Part shown: one piece after another, positions 17,639 to 26,501 of the stretch
Layout: every line of letters starts with the position of its first letter
How positions within the stretch are numbered: position 1 is the first letter of the stretch
Source of the DNA: Bacteroidia bacterium
GTDB lineage: Bacteria; Bacteroidota; Bacteroidia; B-17B0; Aurantibacillaceae
NCBI GenBank assembly: GCA_016787705.1
Contig: JAEUTP010000007.1
Coordinates: forward strand, 1-64,000
Direction of reading: 5' to 3'
Length of the DNA: 64,000 bases
Notes under the pieces: model-generated
Seen by the model: only the letters and a program-made list of their open reading frames with translations
The model's database searches: none
What the model was told of the DNA's origin: nothing
Program-made: the position numbers and the translations under genes

Positions 17639-17662
17639 GTCAGGCTGAGCGGAGGCGAAGCC
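17639..17662. repeat. dispersed intergenic repeat, CTGAGCGGAGGCGAAG copy
   Basis: GTCAGGCTGAGCGGAGGCGAAGCC lies between the helicase stop and the bidirectional terminator. It matches the copy at 20530-20560 at most positions. No coding potential. Confidence 0.5.
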
Positions 17663-17677
17663 AACAAAAACTAAATT

Positions 17678-17709
17678 AAAAAGCCGAAGAGATTTATCTT
17701 CGGCTTTTT
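17678..17709. terminator. bidirectional terminator between convergent genes
   Basis: AAAAAGCCGAAGA (17678-17690) pairs perfectly over 13 bp with TCTTCGGCTTTTT (17697-17709), loop GATTTA. A- and T-runs on both sides let it serve both the helicase gene and the leftward gene at 17729. Confidence 0.9.
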
Positions 17710-17728
17710 AATTTATTAAAATGAAATA

Positions 17729-18337
17729 TTAAGCACCGCAGTTAATAACAGAGGTTGCTGTAATTGTAACTTTTCTTATTTTATCTACAGTAATGGCACC
17801 GGTAATAGTGCCTCCACCATTGTCGTTACCAATTATTAAGCGGTTCGCTGAACTCACAACAATATTACCTTTTACATTACCTTTATTAACAACTCTGCAA
17901 ACACTTCCTTTGTTTACAACAATATTGCCGTTTACCATCCCGCCTTTTCTTATAATGAAACTGCCCTGGGCATCAACTGTAATCTGTCCAGTTACACCAC
18001 CAGTATCTTCAACGATCAGATTTGCATTGGTAACCACAATATTTCCGTTAACCATCCCACCTTTTTTTATTTTTAAGGTTTCACCGGTATTTACAGTTAG
18101 TGGTCCCTGAACCACAGTATTAATTTCCTGTTCAGTTGGTGTATATGCCGCTAAATTGCTAGCAAGTGGTCTTTCGGCTGAATAATCTATATCATAGGTA
18201 CATGGATCTCCAACTTTCAATCCCGTATTTGGAAAATTTTTATCCTCAAAGGGATAAACTTGTTCCGATTCATCTTCTTTTATTGTTCCTTTTACAGGAC
18301 TTACAGGATCAATGGATTCTACTTTACCTAATGCCAT
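17729..18337 (-). CDS. small beta-solenoid repeat protein with OB-like N-terminus, function unknown
   Basis: 202 residues, no signal peptide. From about residue 90 there are five turns of roughly 20 residues built on GGMVNGNIVV / GGVTGQITV / GGMVNGNIVV / GNVKGNIVV / GGTITGAITV, the pattern of a right-handed beta-solenoid similar in spirit to bactofilins. The first ~65 residues (VKGTIKEDESEQVYPF, TGLKVGDPCTYDID, PLASNLAAY) recall a cold-shock/OB-fold domain (G.V...F..... GD.V.YDI....A.NL). That reading is a guess. Convergent with the helicase gene; sequence ends in NCGA. Not a recognised family. Confidence 0.7.
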   Translation of the reverse strand: MALGKVESIDPVSPVKGTIKEDESEQVYPFEDKNFPNTGLKVGDPCTYDIDYSAERPLASNLAAYTPTEQEINTVVQGPLTVNTGETLKIKKGGMVNGNIVVTNANLIVEDTGGVTGQITVDAQGSFIIRKGGMVNGNIVVNKGSVCRVVNKGNVKGNIVVSSANRLIIGNDNGGGTITGAITVDKIRKVTITATSVINCGA

Positions 18338-18431
18338 AAAATTCTAGTTTAAGTTGTTTATACATAACAAGTATAATAATAATAATCTTAAATAAAAAAT
18401 ATTTATATATATTTATACTGCAAGCAAAGCT

Positions 18432-20522
18432 ATGCGTAATCTTTACTTAACACTAATAATTGTTTTCAATTTTAATGTTGCATTTTCACAAAATGTAGAC
18501 TCTTTACTTAGCATAGTTAGCAATATTAATGGAGATTCGGCAAAGACAGTATTTATTATAGAAAAAATAATTGACCCATTTGTAAGTTCTGGCAAGTTTG
18601 AAAAAGCAATTAAGTATTATAATAATGCCAAACAGTATATCAAGAATGATACACGGTTGCAAATTTCTCTTGGCATACAATATGTAAACATTTTAATTGC
18701 CCAGGAAAATTATTCATTGGCCGTTGATTCTGTTAATAAAATAATGATTCAGGCAATCAAAAATAAAAGTTTGGTTGGCCAGGCCAAATGTTTGCGGGCA
18801 AAGGCCCTGATAAAACTCTACTCCGGAGAATATGAAAAAGCAGCAGAGCTATTTTATGACGCTTTAAAGATTTGGCAAGAGACAGATGTTTTGCAGAATA
18901 TCGCCATAGGCTATGCAGATCTGGGAATGATAAATTATTATTTGGGGCATTATGATAAAGCTGCGGTTTATTGGGAAAAAAGCGCAGAAATAAATCGAAT
19001 TAATAATAGTAAATCAAAATTATCAGGAGACCTTGTAAACTTAGCGCTTGCGTACACAGAACTTAATAACTTTTATAAAGCAGAGCAAGCTTTAAAAAAA
19101 GCCATCGAAATAAATATCGAAGAAAAACGATATTCAACTTTAGCCGATGCATATACTAACTACTGTAAATTAGAATATCACAAAAAAAATATTCCCAAGG
19201 CAATTGAATATAATAATTTAGCCATTGAATATTTTAATAAGATTGGGGATATTGGGAGACTTAGCAATGGATATTCTAACTCTGCGGAACTAGCGCGAAG
19301 TATTAAAAAATACGATCAGGCATTGTTATATATTAATAAAGCTTTTGAATACCAGGGAGAAAACAAAAACAACATAAGTAATTTATACCTCAACCGTGCC
19401 GCCATCTATTACGATATTGGTAAAACAAAAGAAGCTTACGAGGACCTTCAAAAGCACATTTCAATTAAAGACTCTCTTGTTAATTCAGATAATCAAAAAG
19501 CAATTACCGAGCTCGAAAAAAAATATGAGCTTAACGAAAAAGAAAAAGAGAATCAACTCTTAAACGAAAAATTAAAAGTTCACGAAGTAGAAAGCAGCAG
19601 ACAACAAATAACTATTTTTTTAATTGGTATTATTTTATTGATCGTTGCAATTGTTGCATTTGTGCTCATCCGCCAAAACCGTCAAAAGAACAAGATCAAT
19701 TTGGAACTTGGCGAGAAGAATAAGATCATTGAAGTGAAAAATAAATTAGTAGAAGCTCAACACAAAGATATTACCGATAGTATAAAATATGCCGAACGTA
19801 TTCAGCATGCCATTCTTCCACCTGATAAATTAGTGCAAACAACTTTGCCTAATTCGTTTGTATTCTTTAAACCAAAAGATATTTTAAGCGGTGATTTTTA
19901 TTGGATGGAAGAAACAGCTAATCATATTTTTATTGCAGTTGCTGATTGCACCGGACATGGGGTTCCGGGTGCTTTGATCTCTATTATCAATTACAATCTC
20001 TTAAACAAAGCAGTGCTCGAAAAAAACTTAAATGATCCTGCTGAAATTTTAAATGCTGTAAATGGTTGGTTAACGCAAACACTGCATCAAAGCTTTAATG
20101 AAGATACCGTTAAAGATGGTATGGATGTTACATTGCTGGCAATTAATAAAAACAAAAAAGAAATACTTTTTGCCGGTGCTATGAATTCAATTTATGTTAT
20201 TTCCGGCAATGAGTTGAGCGAATACAATGGCAATAAATTCCCGGTAGGTGCTTTCATTGAAGATAAACCACAAAATTTTACGTCACAAAAAATAAATACT
20301 CAAGCAAACGATATTATTTACTTGTTTACGGATGGTTTTGCCGATCAGTTTGGCGGTCTGCATGGCAAAAAACTAAAATACAAATTGCTCAAAGAGATTC
20401 TTATCAGCATTTCATCACTGCCTGTGGCCCAACAAAAAGAGCGCATTGCCGAGGCTTTTCTTTCCTGGAAAGGCGACTATGAGCAGGTAGACGACGTTTG
20501 CTTAATTGGAATAAAAGTATAA
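18432..20522 (+). CDS. TPR - transmembrane - SpoIIE/PP2C-type serine phosphatase
   Basis: 696 residues: signal peptide (ends VAFSQ), about seven TPR units (roughly 50-360; for example AIGYADLGMINYYLGHYDKAAVYWEKSAEI), a transmembrane helix near 393-412 (IFLIGIILLIVAIVAFVLI), a coiled-coil linker with DITDSIKYAERIQHAILP, then a PP2C-like SpoIIE phosphatase domain (about 480-696). Metal-site motifs GDFYWMEE, DCTGHGVPGALIS and the closing DDVCLIGIKV are intact. Likely an inner-membrane sensor with periplasmic TPRs that dephosphorylates a cytoplasmic anti-anti-sigma-like target; no partner gene is adjacent. Confidence 0.9.
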   Translation: MRNLYLTLIIVFNFNVAFSQNVDSLLSIVSNINGDSAKTVFIIEKIIDPFVSSGKFEKAIKYYNNAKQYIKNDTRLQISLGIQYVNILIAQENYSLAVDSVNKIMIQAIKNKSLVGQAKCLRAKALIKLYSGEYEKAAELFYDALKIWQETDVLQNIAIGYADLGMINYYLGHYDKAAVYWEKSAEINRINNSKSKLSGDLVNLALAYTELNNFYKAEQALKKAIEINIEEKRYSTLADAYTNYCKLEYHKKNIPKAIEYNNLAIEYFNKIGDIGRLSNGYSNSAELARSIKKYDQALLYINKAFEYQGENKNNISNLYLNRAAIYYDIGKTKEAYEDLQKHISIKDSLVNSDNQKAITELEKKYELNEKEKENQLLNEKLKVHEVESSRQQITIFLIGIILLIVAIVAFVLIRQNRQKNKINLELGEKNKIIEVKNKLVEAQHKDITDSIKYAERIQHAILPPDKLVQTTLPNSFVFFKPKDILSGDFYWMEETANHIFIAVADCTGHGVPGALISIINYNLLNKAVLEKNLNDPAEILNAVNGWLTQTLHQSFNEDTVKDGMDVTLLAINKNKKEILFAGAMNSIYVISGNELSEYNGNKFPVGAFIEDKPQNFTSQKINTQANDIIYLFTDGFADQFGGLHGKKLKYKLLKEILISISSLPVAQQKERIAEAFLSWKGDYEQVDDVCLIGIKV

Positions 20523-20529
20523 AAGCAAA

Positions 20530-20560
20530 CGAGTCAGGTTACCCTGAGCGGAGTCGAAGG
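20530..20560. repeat. dispersed intergenic repeat, CCCTGAGCGGAGTCGAAGGG copy
   Basis: GAGTCAGGTTACCCTGAGCGGAGTCGAAGG lies 8 nt after the phosphatase stop codon. It is the best of three copies in this window (others at 396-426 and 17639-17662) and sits directly before a fossil gene tail. Confidence 0.6.
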
Positions 20561-20596
20561 GACGTTTGTCTCATTGGAATAAGAGTTCAGCCGTAA
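20561..20596 (+). pseudogene. fossil 3' end of a SpoIIE phosphatase gene
   Basis: Read in frame, these bases encode DVCLIGIRVQP and a TAA stop, while the intact gene just upstream ends DDVCLIGIKV and TAA (20490-20522). The DNA differs mainly by codon-neutral changes (TGC/TGT, TTA/CTC, AAA/AGA), so the copy seems to have diverged while still coding. It is separated from the intact end by the dispersed repeat. Likely the remnant of a lost tandem paralogue or of an older end of the same gene. Confidence 0.55.
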
Positions 20597-20709
20597 AAAC
20601 GCCCTTTTTTCAGGCTATTTCAGCCATTTCGTTATGAACAAATGTTAAAAAAAATTAGCATAAAATGCGCACTTTTTTGCGTAATTTTAAGGCTTCTAAA
20701 AACTTACAA

Positions 20710-23583
20710 ATGACTACTGATAAATTCGCTTCCCGCCATAACGGGCCACGCAAAAATGAGATCAAAGAAATGTTGGCAAAAATTGGCGTTTCGTCTGTTG
20801 ATGAACTGATCAATCAAACTGTGCCCGCAAATATTCGTTTAAAAAAACCTTTGAATATAGCGCCTGCCATGAGCGAGTTTCAATATACGAAGCACTTAAA
20901 AGCTTTAGGCAAAAAAAATAAAGTATTCCGTTCTTACATTGGGTTAGGATATTACAATAATATTTTACCAGCCGTTATTCAGCGTAACGTTTTAGAAAAT
21001 CCGGGTTGGTACACAGCCTACACGCCTTATCAGGCTGAGATTGCACAAGGTCGCTTGGAAGCGATCTTAAATTTCCAAACCATGGTAATGGACTTAACTG
21101 CCATGCCAATTGCAAACGCTTCTTTATTGGATGAAGCAACCGCAGCTGCTGAAGCCTTATTTATGTTTTACAGTAACCGTAGTAAGGATAAAGTAAAAAA
21201 TAACGCCAATAAATTTTTTGTAAGTAATACCTGTTTCCCTCAAACTATTGATGTGGTGAAAACACGTGCTGTGCCGTATGGCATTGAGCTGGTTATTGCA
21301 GATGCGAACACAAGCAAATTAGATGATTCTTATTTTGGCGCGTTAATTCAGTATCCTGATATTAACGGCGAAGTGAACGATTATAAAACTTTTGCGGCAA
21401 GCGCAAAAGCGTTAGATATTCAATTAGCAGTTGCAACCGATCTTTTAGCTTTAGCATTATTAACACCTCCGGGTGAGTGGGGCGCAGATTGCGTTGTAGG
21501 TAACTCTCAGCGCTTTGGCGTGCCATTAGGTTATGGTGGTCCGCATGCAGCATTTTTCGCCTGCCGCGAAGATTATAAACGTTTAATTCCAGGCCGTATC
21601 ATTGGCGTATCTATTGATGCAGAAGGTAACCAGGCATTACGTATGGCTTTGCAAACACGCGAACAACACATTAAACGTGATAAAGCAACTTCAAATATTT
21701 GTACTGCACAAGCCTTATTGGCAATTATGGCAAGTATGTATGCAGTATATCATGGGCAAAACGGTATTAAGGCTATTGCTGAAAGTGTGCACGGCGTAAC
21801 CGGCTTTGTTGCATCAGAATTAAAAACCTTAGGCTACGAAGTAAAAACAAAATTGTTTTTTGATACAATTGTTGTAGCCGCAGATTCTAAAAAAGTTCGC
21901 GCTTTAGCTGAGAAAAAAGAAATTAATTTCCGTTACATTGATGACAAACATGTTGGTGTTTCTATCGATCAAACAGTTGAAGAAAATGATGTAACAGATA
22001 TTTTGTCTGTATTTGCAGAAGCAAATGGTAAATCTTATTCTGATAAAGGCTATGATCCTAAAAATTTAATTAAAGGAACTTTTGCGGGAAGAACTTCATC
22101 CTATTTAACACATCCTGTTTTCAACTCATATCATAGTGAAAGCGAAATGATGCGTTATATCAAACGTTTAGAGAATAAAGATCTTTCATTGGTACACTCT
22201 ATGATCTCCTTAGGGTCTTGTACTATGAAATTAAATGCAGCTTCAGAATTGTTGCCGATTACATGGCCTGAGTTTGCAAGCATTCACCCTTTTGTTCCGG
22301 TGGAACAGGCACAAGGATATACAGAGTTAATAGAACAATTGAATAAAGATCTATCTGAGATTACAGGCTTTGCACGTATGAGCTTTCAGCCTAATTCAGG
22401 CGCTCAAGGAGAGTATGCCGGCTTAATGGTTATCCGCGCATATCACATCGCTAACGGAAATCCAAACCGTAACGTTGCATTAATACCTTCGTCTGCTCAT
22501 GGTACAAATCCTGCAAGTGCCGCAATGGCCGGTATGACAATTGTTGTTACAAAATGCGATGATAAGGGAAATATTGATCTTGTTGATTTAAAAGAAAAAG
22601 CAGAAAAACATAAAGATAATTTATCATGTTTAATGGTTACGTATCCTTCTACACACGGTGTGTATGAAGAATCGATCATGGACATTACAAAATTAATTCA
22701 CGATAACGGTGGATTGGTTTATATGGACGGTGCTAATATGAATGCACAGGTTGGCTTAACATCTCCAGGGAATATTGGAGCAGATGTTTGCCATTTAAAT
22801 CTTCATAAAACATTTGCTATTCCTCACGGTGGTGGTGGCCCTGGCATGGGACCAATTGGTGTGGTTGAAAAATTAGTTCCGTTCTTACCTTCTCACACTA
22901 TTGTAAATACAAGTGGCGATAAAGGCATTACAGCAGTATCTGCAGCCCCATATGGTAGCGCATTGATCTTATTGATCTCTTACGGGTATATTAAAATGTT
23001 GGGCAGTGATGGGGTAAAAGAAGCTACAGAAACAGCAATATTAAACGCCAACTATATTAAAGAATGTTTAAAAGGCCATTACAAAATTTTATATACCGGT
23101 AAAAACGGTCGTTGCGCCCACGAGATGATCTTAGATTGCAACGAATTTAAAATGGCAAGCAATGTTGAGGTGGCGGATATGGCAAAACGTTTGATGGATT
23201 ATGGTTTTCATGCACCAACGGTGGCTTTCCCGGTTGTAAATACCTTAATGGTAGAGCCAACTGAATCGGAAGGTAAAGCAGAGTTAGATCGTTTTTGCGA
23301 AGCAATGATCTCGATAAGAAAAGAAATTAAAGAGATCGAAGAAGGAAAGTACGACAAAGCCGATAACGTTATTAAAAACGCGCCACACACTTGTAAATTG
23401 GTTGTGAGTGATGATTGGAAAAAATCTTACTCACGTCAAAAAGCAGCGTTCCCTTTAAATTGGGTGCGTGATAATAAATTCTGGCCAAGTGTTGCACGTG
23501 TAGACAATGCTTATGGCGATAGAAACCTGGTTTGTTCTTGTGCGCCAATAGAGGCTTATATGGAAGAATCTGTTGATGCGTAA
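20710..23583 (+). CDS. gcvP: glycine dehydrogenase (decarboxylating), P protein
   Basis: 957 residues from the ATG at 20710; an in-frame ATG at 20665 would add 15 residues, but family members begin with a short lead-in to KFASRHNGP as here. PLP-dependent P protein decarboxylates glycine and passes the aminomethyl group to lipoyl-GcvH. The single-chain form is present: an N-terminal half (FRSYIGLGYY, ENPGWYTAYTPYQAEIAQGR) and a C-terminal catalytic half with the PLP lysine K700 in NLHKTFAIPHGGGGPG. Monocistronic, with a terminator at 23599. Confidence 0.96.
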   Translation: MTTDKFASRHNGPRKNEIKEMLAKIGVSSVDELINQTVPANIRLKKPLNIAPAMSEFQYTKHLKALGKKNKVFRSYIGLGYYNNILPAVIQRNVLENPGWYTAYTPYQAEIAQGRLEAILNFQTMVMDLTAMPIANASLLDEATAAAEALFMFYSNRSKDKVKNNANKFFVSNTCFPQTIDVVKTRAVPYGIELVIADANTSKLDDSYFGALIQYPDINGEVNDYKTFAASAKALDIQLAVATDLLALALLTPPGEWGADCVVGNSQRFGVPLGYGGPHAAFFACREDYKRLIPGRIIGVSIDAEGNQALRMALQTREQHIKRDKATSNICTAQALLAIMASMYAVYHGQNGIKAIAESVHGVTGFVASELKTLGYEVKTKLFFDTIVVAADSKKVRALAEKKEINFRYIDDKHVGVSIDQTVEENDVTDILSVFAEANGKSYSDKGYDPKNLIKGTFAGRTSSYLTHPVFNSYHSESEMMRYIKRLENKDLSLVHSMISLGSCTMKLNAASELLPITWPEFASIHPFVPVEQAQGYTELIEQLNKDLSEITGFARMSFQPNSGAQGEYAGLMVIRAYHIANGNPNRNVALIPSSAHGTNPASAAMAGMTIVVTKCDDKGNIDLVDLKEKAEKHKDNLSCLMVTYPSTHGVYEESIMDITKLIHDNGGLVYMDGANMNAQVGLTSPGNIGADVCHLNLHKTFAIPHGGGGPGMGPIGVVEKLVPFLPSHTIVNTSGDKGITAVSAAPYGSALILLISYGYIKMLGSDGVKEATETAILNANYIKECLKGHYKILYTGKNGRCAHEMILDCNEFKMASNVEVADMAKRLMDYGFHAPTVAFPVVNTLMVEPTESEGKAELDRFCEAMISIRKEIKEIEEGKYDKADNVIKNAPHTCKLVVSDDWKKSYSRQKAAFPLNWVRDNKFWPSVARVDNAYGDRNLVCSCAPIEAYMEESVDA

Positions 23584-23598
23584 TTAATTTGATTTTAA

Positions 23599-23632
23599 AA
23601 AAAAACCCTTGTCAAACAACAAGGGTTTTTTT
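23599..23632 (+). terminator. rho-independent terminator after gcvP
   Basis: AAAAAAACCCTTGT pairs with ACAAGGGTTTTTTT (14 bp), loop CAAACA, 16 nt after the stop. Confidence 0.9.
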
Positions 23633-23678
23633 GTTATATTTAAATGACAATTTTTTTACGAATTGGTTTTGGCAATAA

Positions 23679-25103
23679 ATGACCATTAAAAAAAATATAC
23701 TCTTTTTAATTTTTTTATTTTTTGTGTTTAATTTTTTTTCACAAAAAAACAATATTGATAGCCTTTACCAGGTTGCAAAAACACACGCAAACGATACCAC
23801 TGGCATGCGGGCTTACTTAAACATAAGTAATTATTTTATGAGTAAAGGTTTGGTAGATACTGCCTGGATATCTATAAAAAAAGGATACGACGCTGCTAAA
23901 AAAATAAAATACAAAAGAGGTGTAGCCGCATCTGCAAATCATATAGCACAATATTATAATTATCATGGTAACCAGGATTCTTCTGTTTTTTACTTCACAA
24001 AGGCAAAAGACCTTTATTCTGAATTAGGTGATTCTTCAAGAATGTCGGGTATGCTAAATAATATTGGGGTTGCTTATAAATCTCACGGTAACGTATCAAA
24101 AGCCTTGGATTTTTATTTTATGGCGCTTCGTATAAAAGAGCGCTTGCACGATAGCGAAGGCATGGCCAGTTCATATACCAACCTTGGGCATTTATTCCAG
24201 GAAGCACGCGATACGGCCAACACCATAAAATACTATATAAAAGGCCTTGATCTTAGAAAGAAAATGAATGATAAATGGGGCGTAAGTAATTCTTATATGG
24301 CACTGGGCTTGTTTTATCAAACGTACGATCAGTTCAATAAATCACTTACCTATCTTAAAACCGCTTTGAGGATGGCAGAAGAGATCGGTGATGAAGAAAT
24401 GATAGCCATTGGAAGTTATAATCTGGCAAACGTTTATCAGAGGCAAAAAAAATTAGATCTTTGTGTTCCTCTTTATGAAAGATCGTTAGCACTTTCTAAA
24501 AAAAACAATAATTCAGAAGGTATTGCCACCTGCCTCGAAACTTTAGGTGAAATTGCGTTTGAACAAAAAAATATAAAAAAGGCAATACCTATGTTGGAAG
24601 AGGGTTATGAAAAAGCTGTTGAAATGGATAACAAAGATCTGATCCAGAATATTGCAAATAAATTGAGCCTTGCTTACGAAACAACAGGCGAGTATAAAAA
24701 ATCGTTGGCGTTTCATAAAATATGGACCACCGTAAAAGACAGTATTTACAACCAAGCCAATACCCGTAAACTTACCAGCGAAACTTTAAAATTTGAATAC
24801 GAAAGAGAAAAGATATTGGTTCAAAAAGAACAAGAACAAAAAGAAGCCGTTGCCAGATCGGAAGCTTTTAAAAAAGATCTTATACTCATTGTATCTGTAC
24901 TTTTTTTAATAATAGTTTCCATTTTCTCATTCATAATTTTTAAACGCTTAAAAGAAAATAAAAAGCAAAAAGATATTATTGAACAAAAAAACAAAGAAAT
25001 TACTGATAGTATTCGTTATGCAAAACGCATACAACAGGCTTTTATGCCGAGCGAAAAATTTGTGGAACGTATAATGAACGAATTAAAAAACAAAAAGTCT
25101 TAA
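23679..25103 (+). CDS. TPR - transmembrane protein, paralogue lacking the SpoIIE domain
   Basis: 474 residues with signal peptide (ends NFFSQ), six or more TPR units (about 40-345), a transmembrane helix near 400-421 (LILIVSVLFLIIVSIFSFIIF) and a coiled coil leading to EITDSIRYAKRIQQAFMPSEK. That last motif is the linker that precedes the SpoIIE phosphatase domain in the protein at 18432-20522, but here the chain stops 16 residues later (ELKNKKS). The catalytic domain is absent and the 65-bp gap downstream holds no trace of it. It may be a non-catalytic regulator or a decayed gene. Confidence 0.82.
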   Translation: MTIKKNILFLIFLFFVFNFFSQKNNIDSLYQVAKTHANDTTGMRAYLNISNYFMSKGLVDTAWISIKKGYDAAKKIKYKRGVAASANHIAQYYNYHGNQDSSVFYFTKAKDLYSELGDSSRMSGMLNNIGVAYKSHGNVSKALDFYFMALRIKERLHDSEGMASSYTNLGHLFQEARDTANTIKYYIKGLDLRKKMNDKWGVSNSYMALGLFYQTYDQFNKSLTYLKTALRMAEEIGDEEMIAIGSYNLANVYQRQKKLDLCVPLYERSLALSKKNNNSEGIATCLETLGEIAFEQKNIKKAIPMLEEGYEKAVEMDNKDLIQNIANKLSLAYETTGEYKKSLAFHKIWTTVKDSIYNQANTRKLTSETLKFEYEREKILVQKEQEQKEAVARSEAFKKDLILIVSVLFLIIVSIFSFIIFKRLKENKKQKDIIEQKNKEITDSIRYAKRIQQAFMPSEKFVERIMNELKNKKS

Positions 25104-25163
25104 TTTCCCTATATTTTCGTACTTCTCCACAAGATTTAACAAAAAAATAACAGCTTCCTGTCT

Positions 25164-25171
25164 TATCTTTG
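25164..25171 (+). promoter_or_regulatory. -7 box TATCTTTG for the hydrolase gene
   Basis: Perfect TAnnTTTG match. It overlaps a possible TTG start at 25169, so the GTG at 25175, 3 nt after the box, is the better start codon and the message would be leaderless. Confidence 0.55.
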
Positions 25172-25174
25172 TGC

Positions 25175-26032
25175 GTGCGTTTTAAGAAAATTACCTTCTT
25201 TATTTTAATAGTATTTACAACCGTTTTTATAAACGGTTGTTTTGTGCTTAATAAATATATTTATACAGATAAAGAATTAGCGCAGCATTACGAAAATAAA
25301 AAGATCAAACCCTGCTATAAAAAAACTTCGTTCCTTAATAAAAATGTGCATTATGTTGTAATGTGTAATAACGATTCTCTGCCATTGCTTGTTCTTATTC
25401 ATGGTGCACCCGGTGCATGGTATGGCTATATGAATTTAATGGACGATTCTTTATTACAAAATAATTATAAGATAATTGCCGTTGATCGATTAGGTTATGG
25501 TAAATCAAATTACGGCACCCCCGAAACATCCACACAGATACAGGCTTTAGCGGTTAAAGAAATTATTGAAAAAGAAAATCATACCGGCAAAAAAGTGGTA
25601 GTGCTTGGCCGCTCATACGGGGCACCAGTTGCAGCCTGGCTCTCTATACATTATCCTCAGCAGATAGAAAAATTATTTATGATCTCACCGGTAATTGATC
25701 CTGATAAAGAGAAATTTTATTGGTTTAGCAATATTGCAACATGGAGACCGGTGCAATGGATGTTACCCAAAATGCTTAATGTAGCTACTAAAGAAAAATA
25801 TTCGCACGCTGCTGAAATGAAGTTGATGTTACCTGATTGGAAAAAATTATACACGCCAACTTATGTAATTACAGGCGCTAATGATCAGATTGCAGATACC
25901 TGTAATTTTAGTTTTGCAAAGGCAAATATCAATCATTGCCCATCTGTTTTTTTAAAATTGCAAAATACAGGGCATTTGGTTACCTATGAGCAGCCGGAAT
26001 TGGTAAGGAATTTATTACTGCAAAAATTGTAA
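25175..26032 (+). CDS. alpha/beta hydrolase, probable lipoprotein
   Basis: 285 residues from the GTG at 25175. A hydrophobic N-terminus (ITFFILIVFTTVFINGC) ends in a lipobox-like INGC, so it is probably an exported lipoprotein. The fold is clear: oxyanion region LVLIHGAPGAWYG, nucleophile elbow GRSYG, an Asp in ITGANDQIAD and the catalytic His in QNTGHLVTYEQPE. The substrate is unknown. It ends 3 nt before the convergent SPOR-like gene. Confidence 0.85.
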   Translation: MRFKKITFFILIVFTTVFINGCFVLNKYIYTDKELAQHYENKKIKPCYKKTSFLNKNVHYVVMCNNDSLPLLVLIHGAPGAWYGYMNLMDDSLLQNNYKIIAVDRLGYGKSNYGTPETSTQIQALAVKEIIEKENHTGKKVVVLGRSYGAPVAAWLSIHYPQQIEKLFMISPVIDPDKEKFYWFSNIATWRPVQWMLPKMLNVATKEKYSHAAEMKLMLPDWKKLYTPTYVITGANDQIADTCNFSFAKANINHCPSVFLKLQNTGHLVTYEQPELVRNLLLQKL

Positions 26033-26035
26033 TTA

Positions 26036-26425
26036 TCAGGCCTTAATTCTTCCTTTAACAATAAAAGAATTTGGAAAATCAGGCTGAATTTTCTTTAATG
26101 ATTCAAACGCTTCCAGCTTTGTTTTAAAATCACCAATTAATACCACAAAATTTGGTTGTTGGTAATCTTCATGCGTCTCATATTCAGGAAATTTTGCAGA
26201 GAATTTTGACTTTATGCTTCTTGCCGCATCCCTGTCTGCACCAAAATGAATCTTAATGCGGTAACCGTCCATTTCACCGTTTGTTAAACGGTTATATTCT
26301 GCCTTTTTTTCTACCAGTTGTTTTACTTTTAACTGAGTTTGTGCCTGGTTGTTTTGGCTAAAAACAGAGCCTGAGACAAACAAAAACGGAAAAATCAAAA
26401 AAAGTATTTTAAAAGGGCTTTTCAT
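26036..26425 (-). CDS. small exported SPOR-like domain protein
   Basis: 129 residues with a signal peptide (LFLIFPFLFVSGSVFSQ). The C-terminal ~75 residues (GYRIKIHFGADRDAARSIKSKF, FVVLIGDFKTKLEAFESLKKIQ) fit the SPOR pattern, a peptidoglycan-binding fold that recognises denuded glycan at division sites. Divergent from sucA. Confidence 0.78.
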   Translation of the reverse strand: MKSPFKILFLIFPFLFVSGSVFSQNNQAQTQLKVKQLVEKKAEYNRLTNGEMDGYRIKIHFGADRDAARSIKSKFSAKFPEYETHEDYQQPNFVVLIGDFKTKLEAFESLKKIQPDFPNSFIVKGRIKA

Positions 26426-26430
26426 CCTTA

Positions 26431-26438
26431 CAAAAGTA
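26431..26438 (-). promoter_or_regulatory. -7 box TACTTTTG for the SPOR-like gene
   Basis: Perfect minus-strand TAnnTTTG match ending 5 nt before the ATG at 26425, with AAGG between them. Confidence 0.5.
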
Positions 26439-26501
26439 AGGTAAAATTAGCTCATATCTTGCAAAATTTGTTAATTTTACGTTCTATTCTAATCAAATAA
26501 A

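Noticed and set aside
17793-18110. 105-codon frame opposite the beta-solenoid gene
   Set aside because: Repetitive product arises from the repeats of the real gene on the minus strand.
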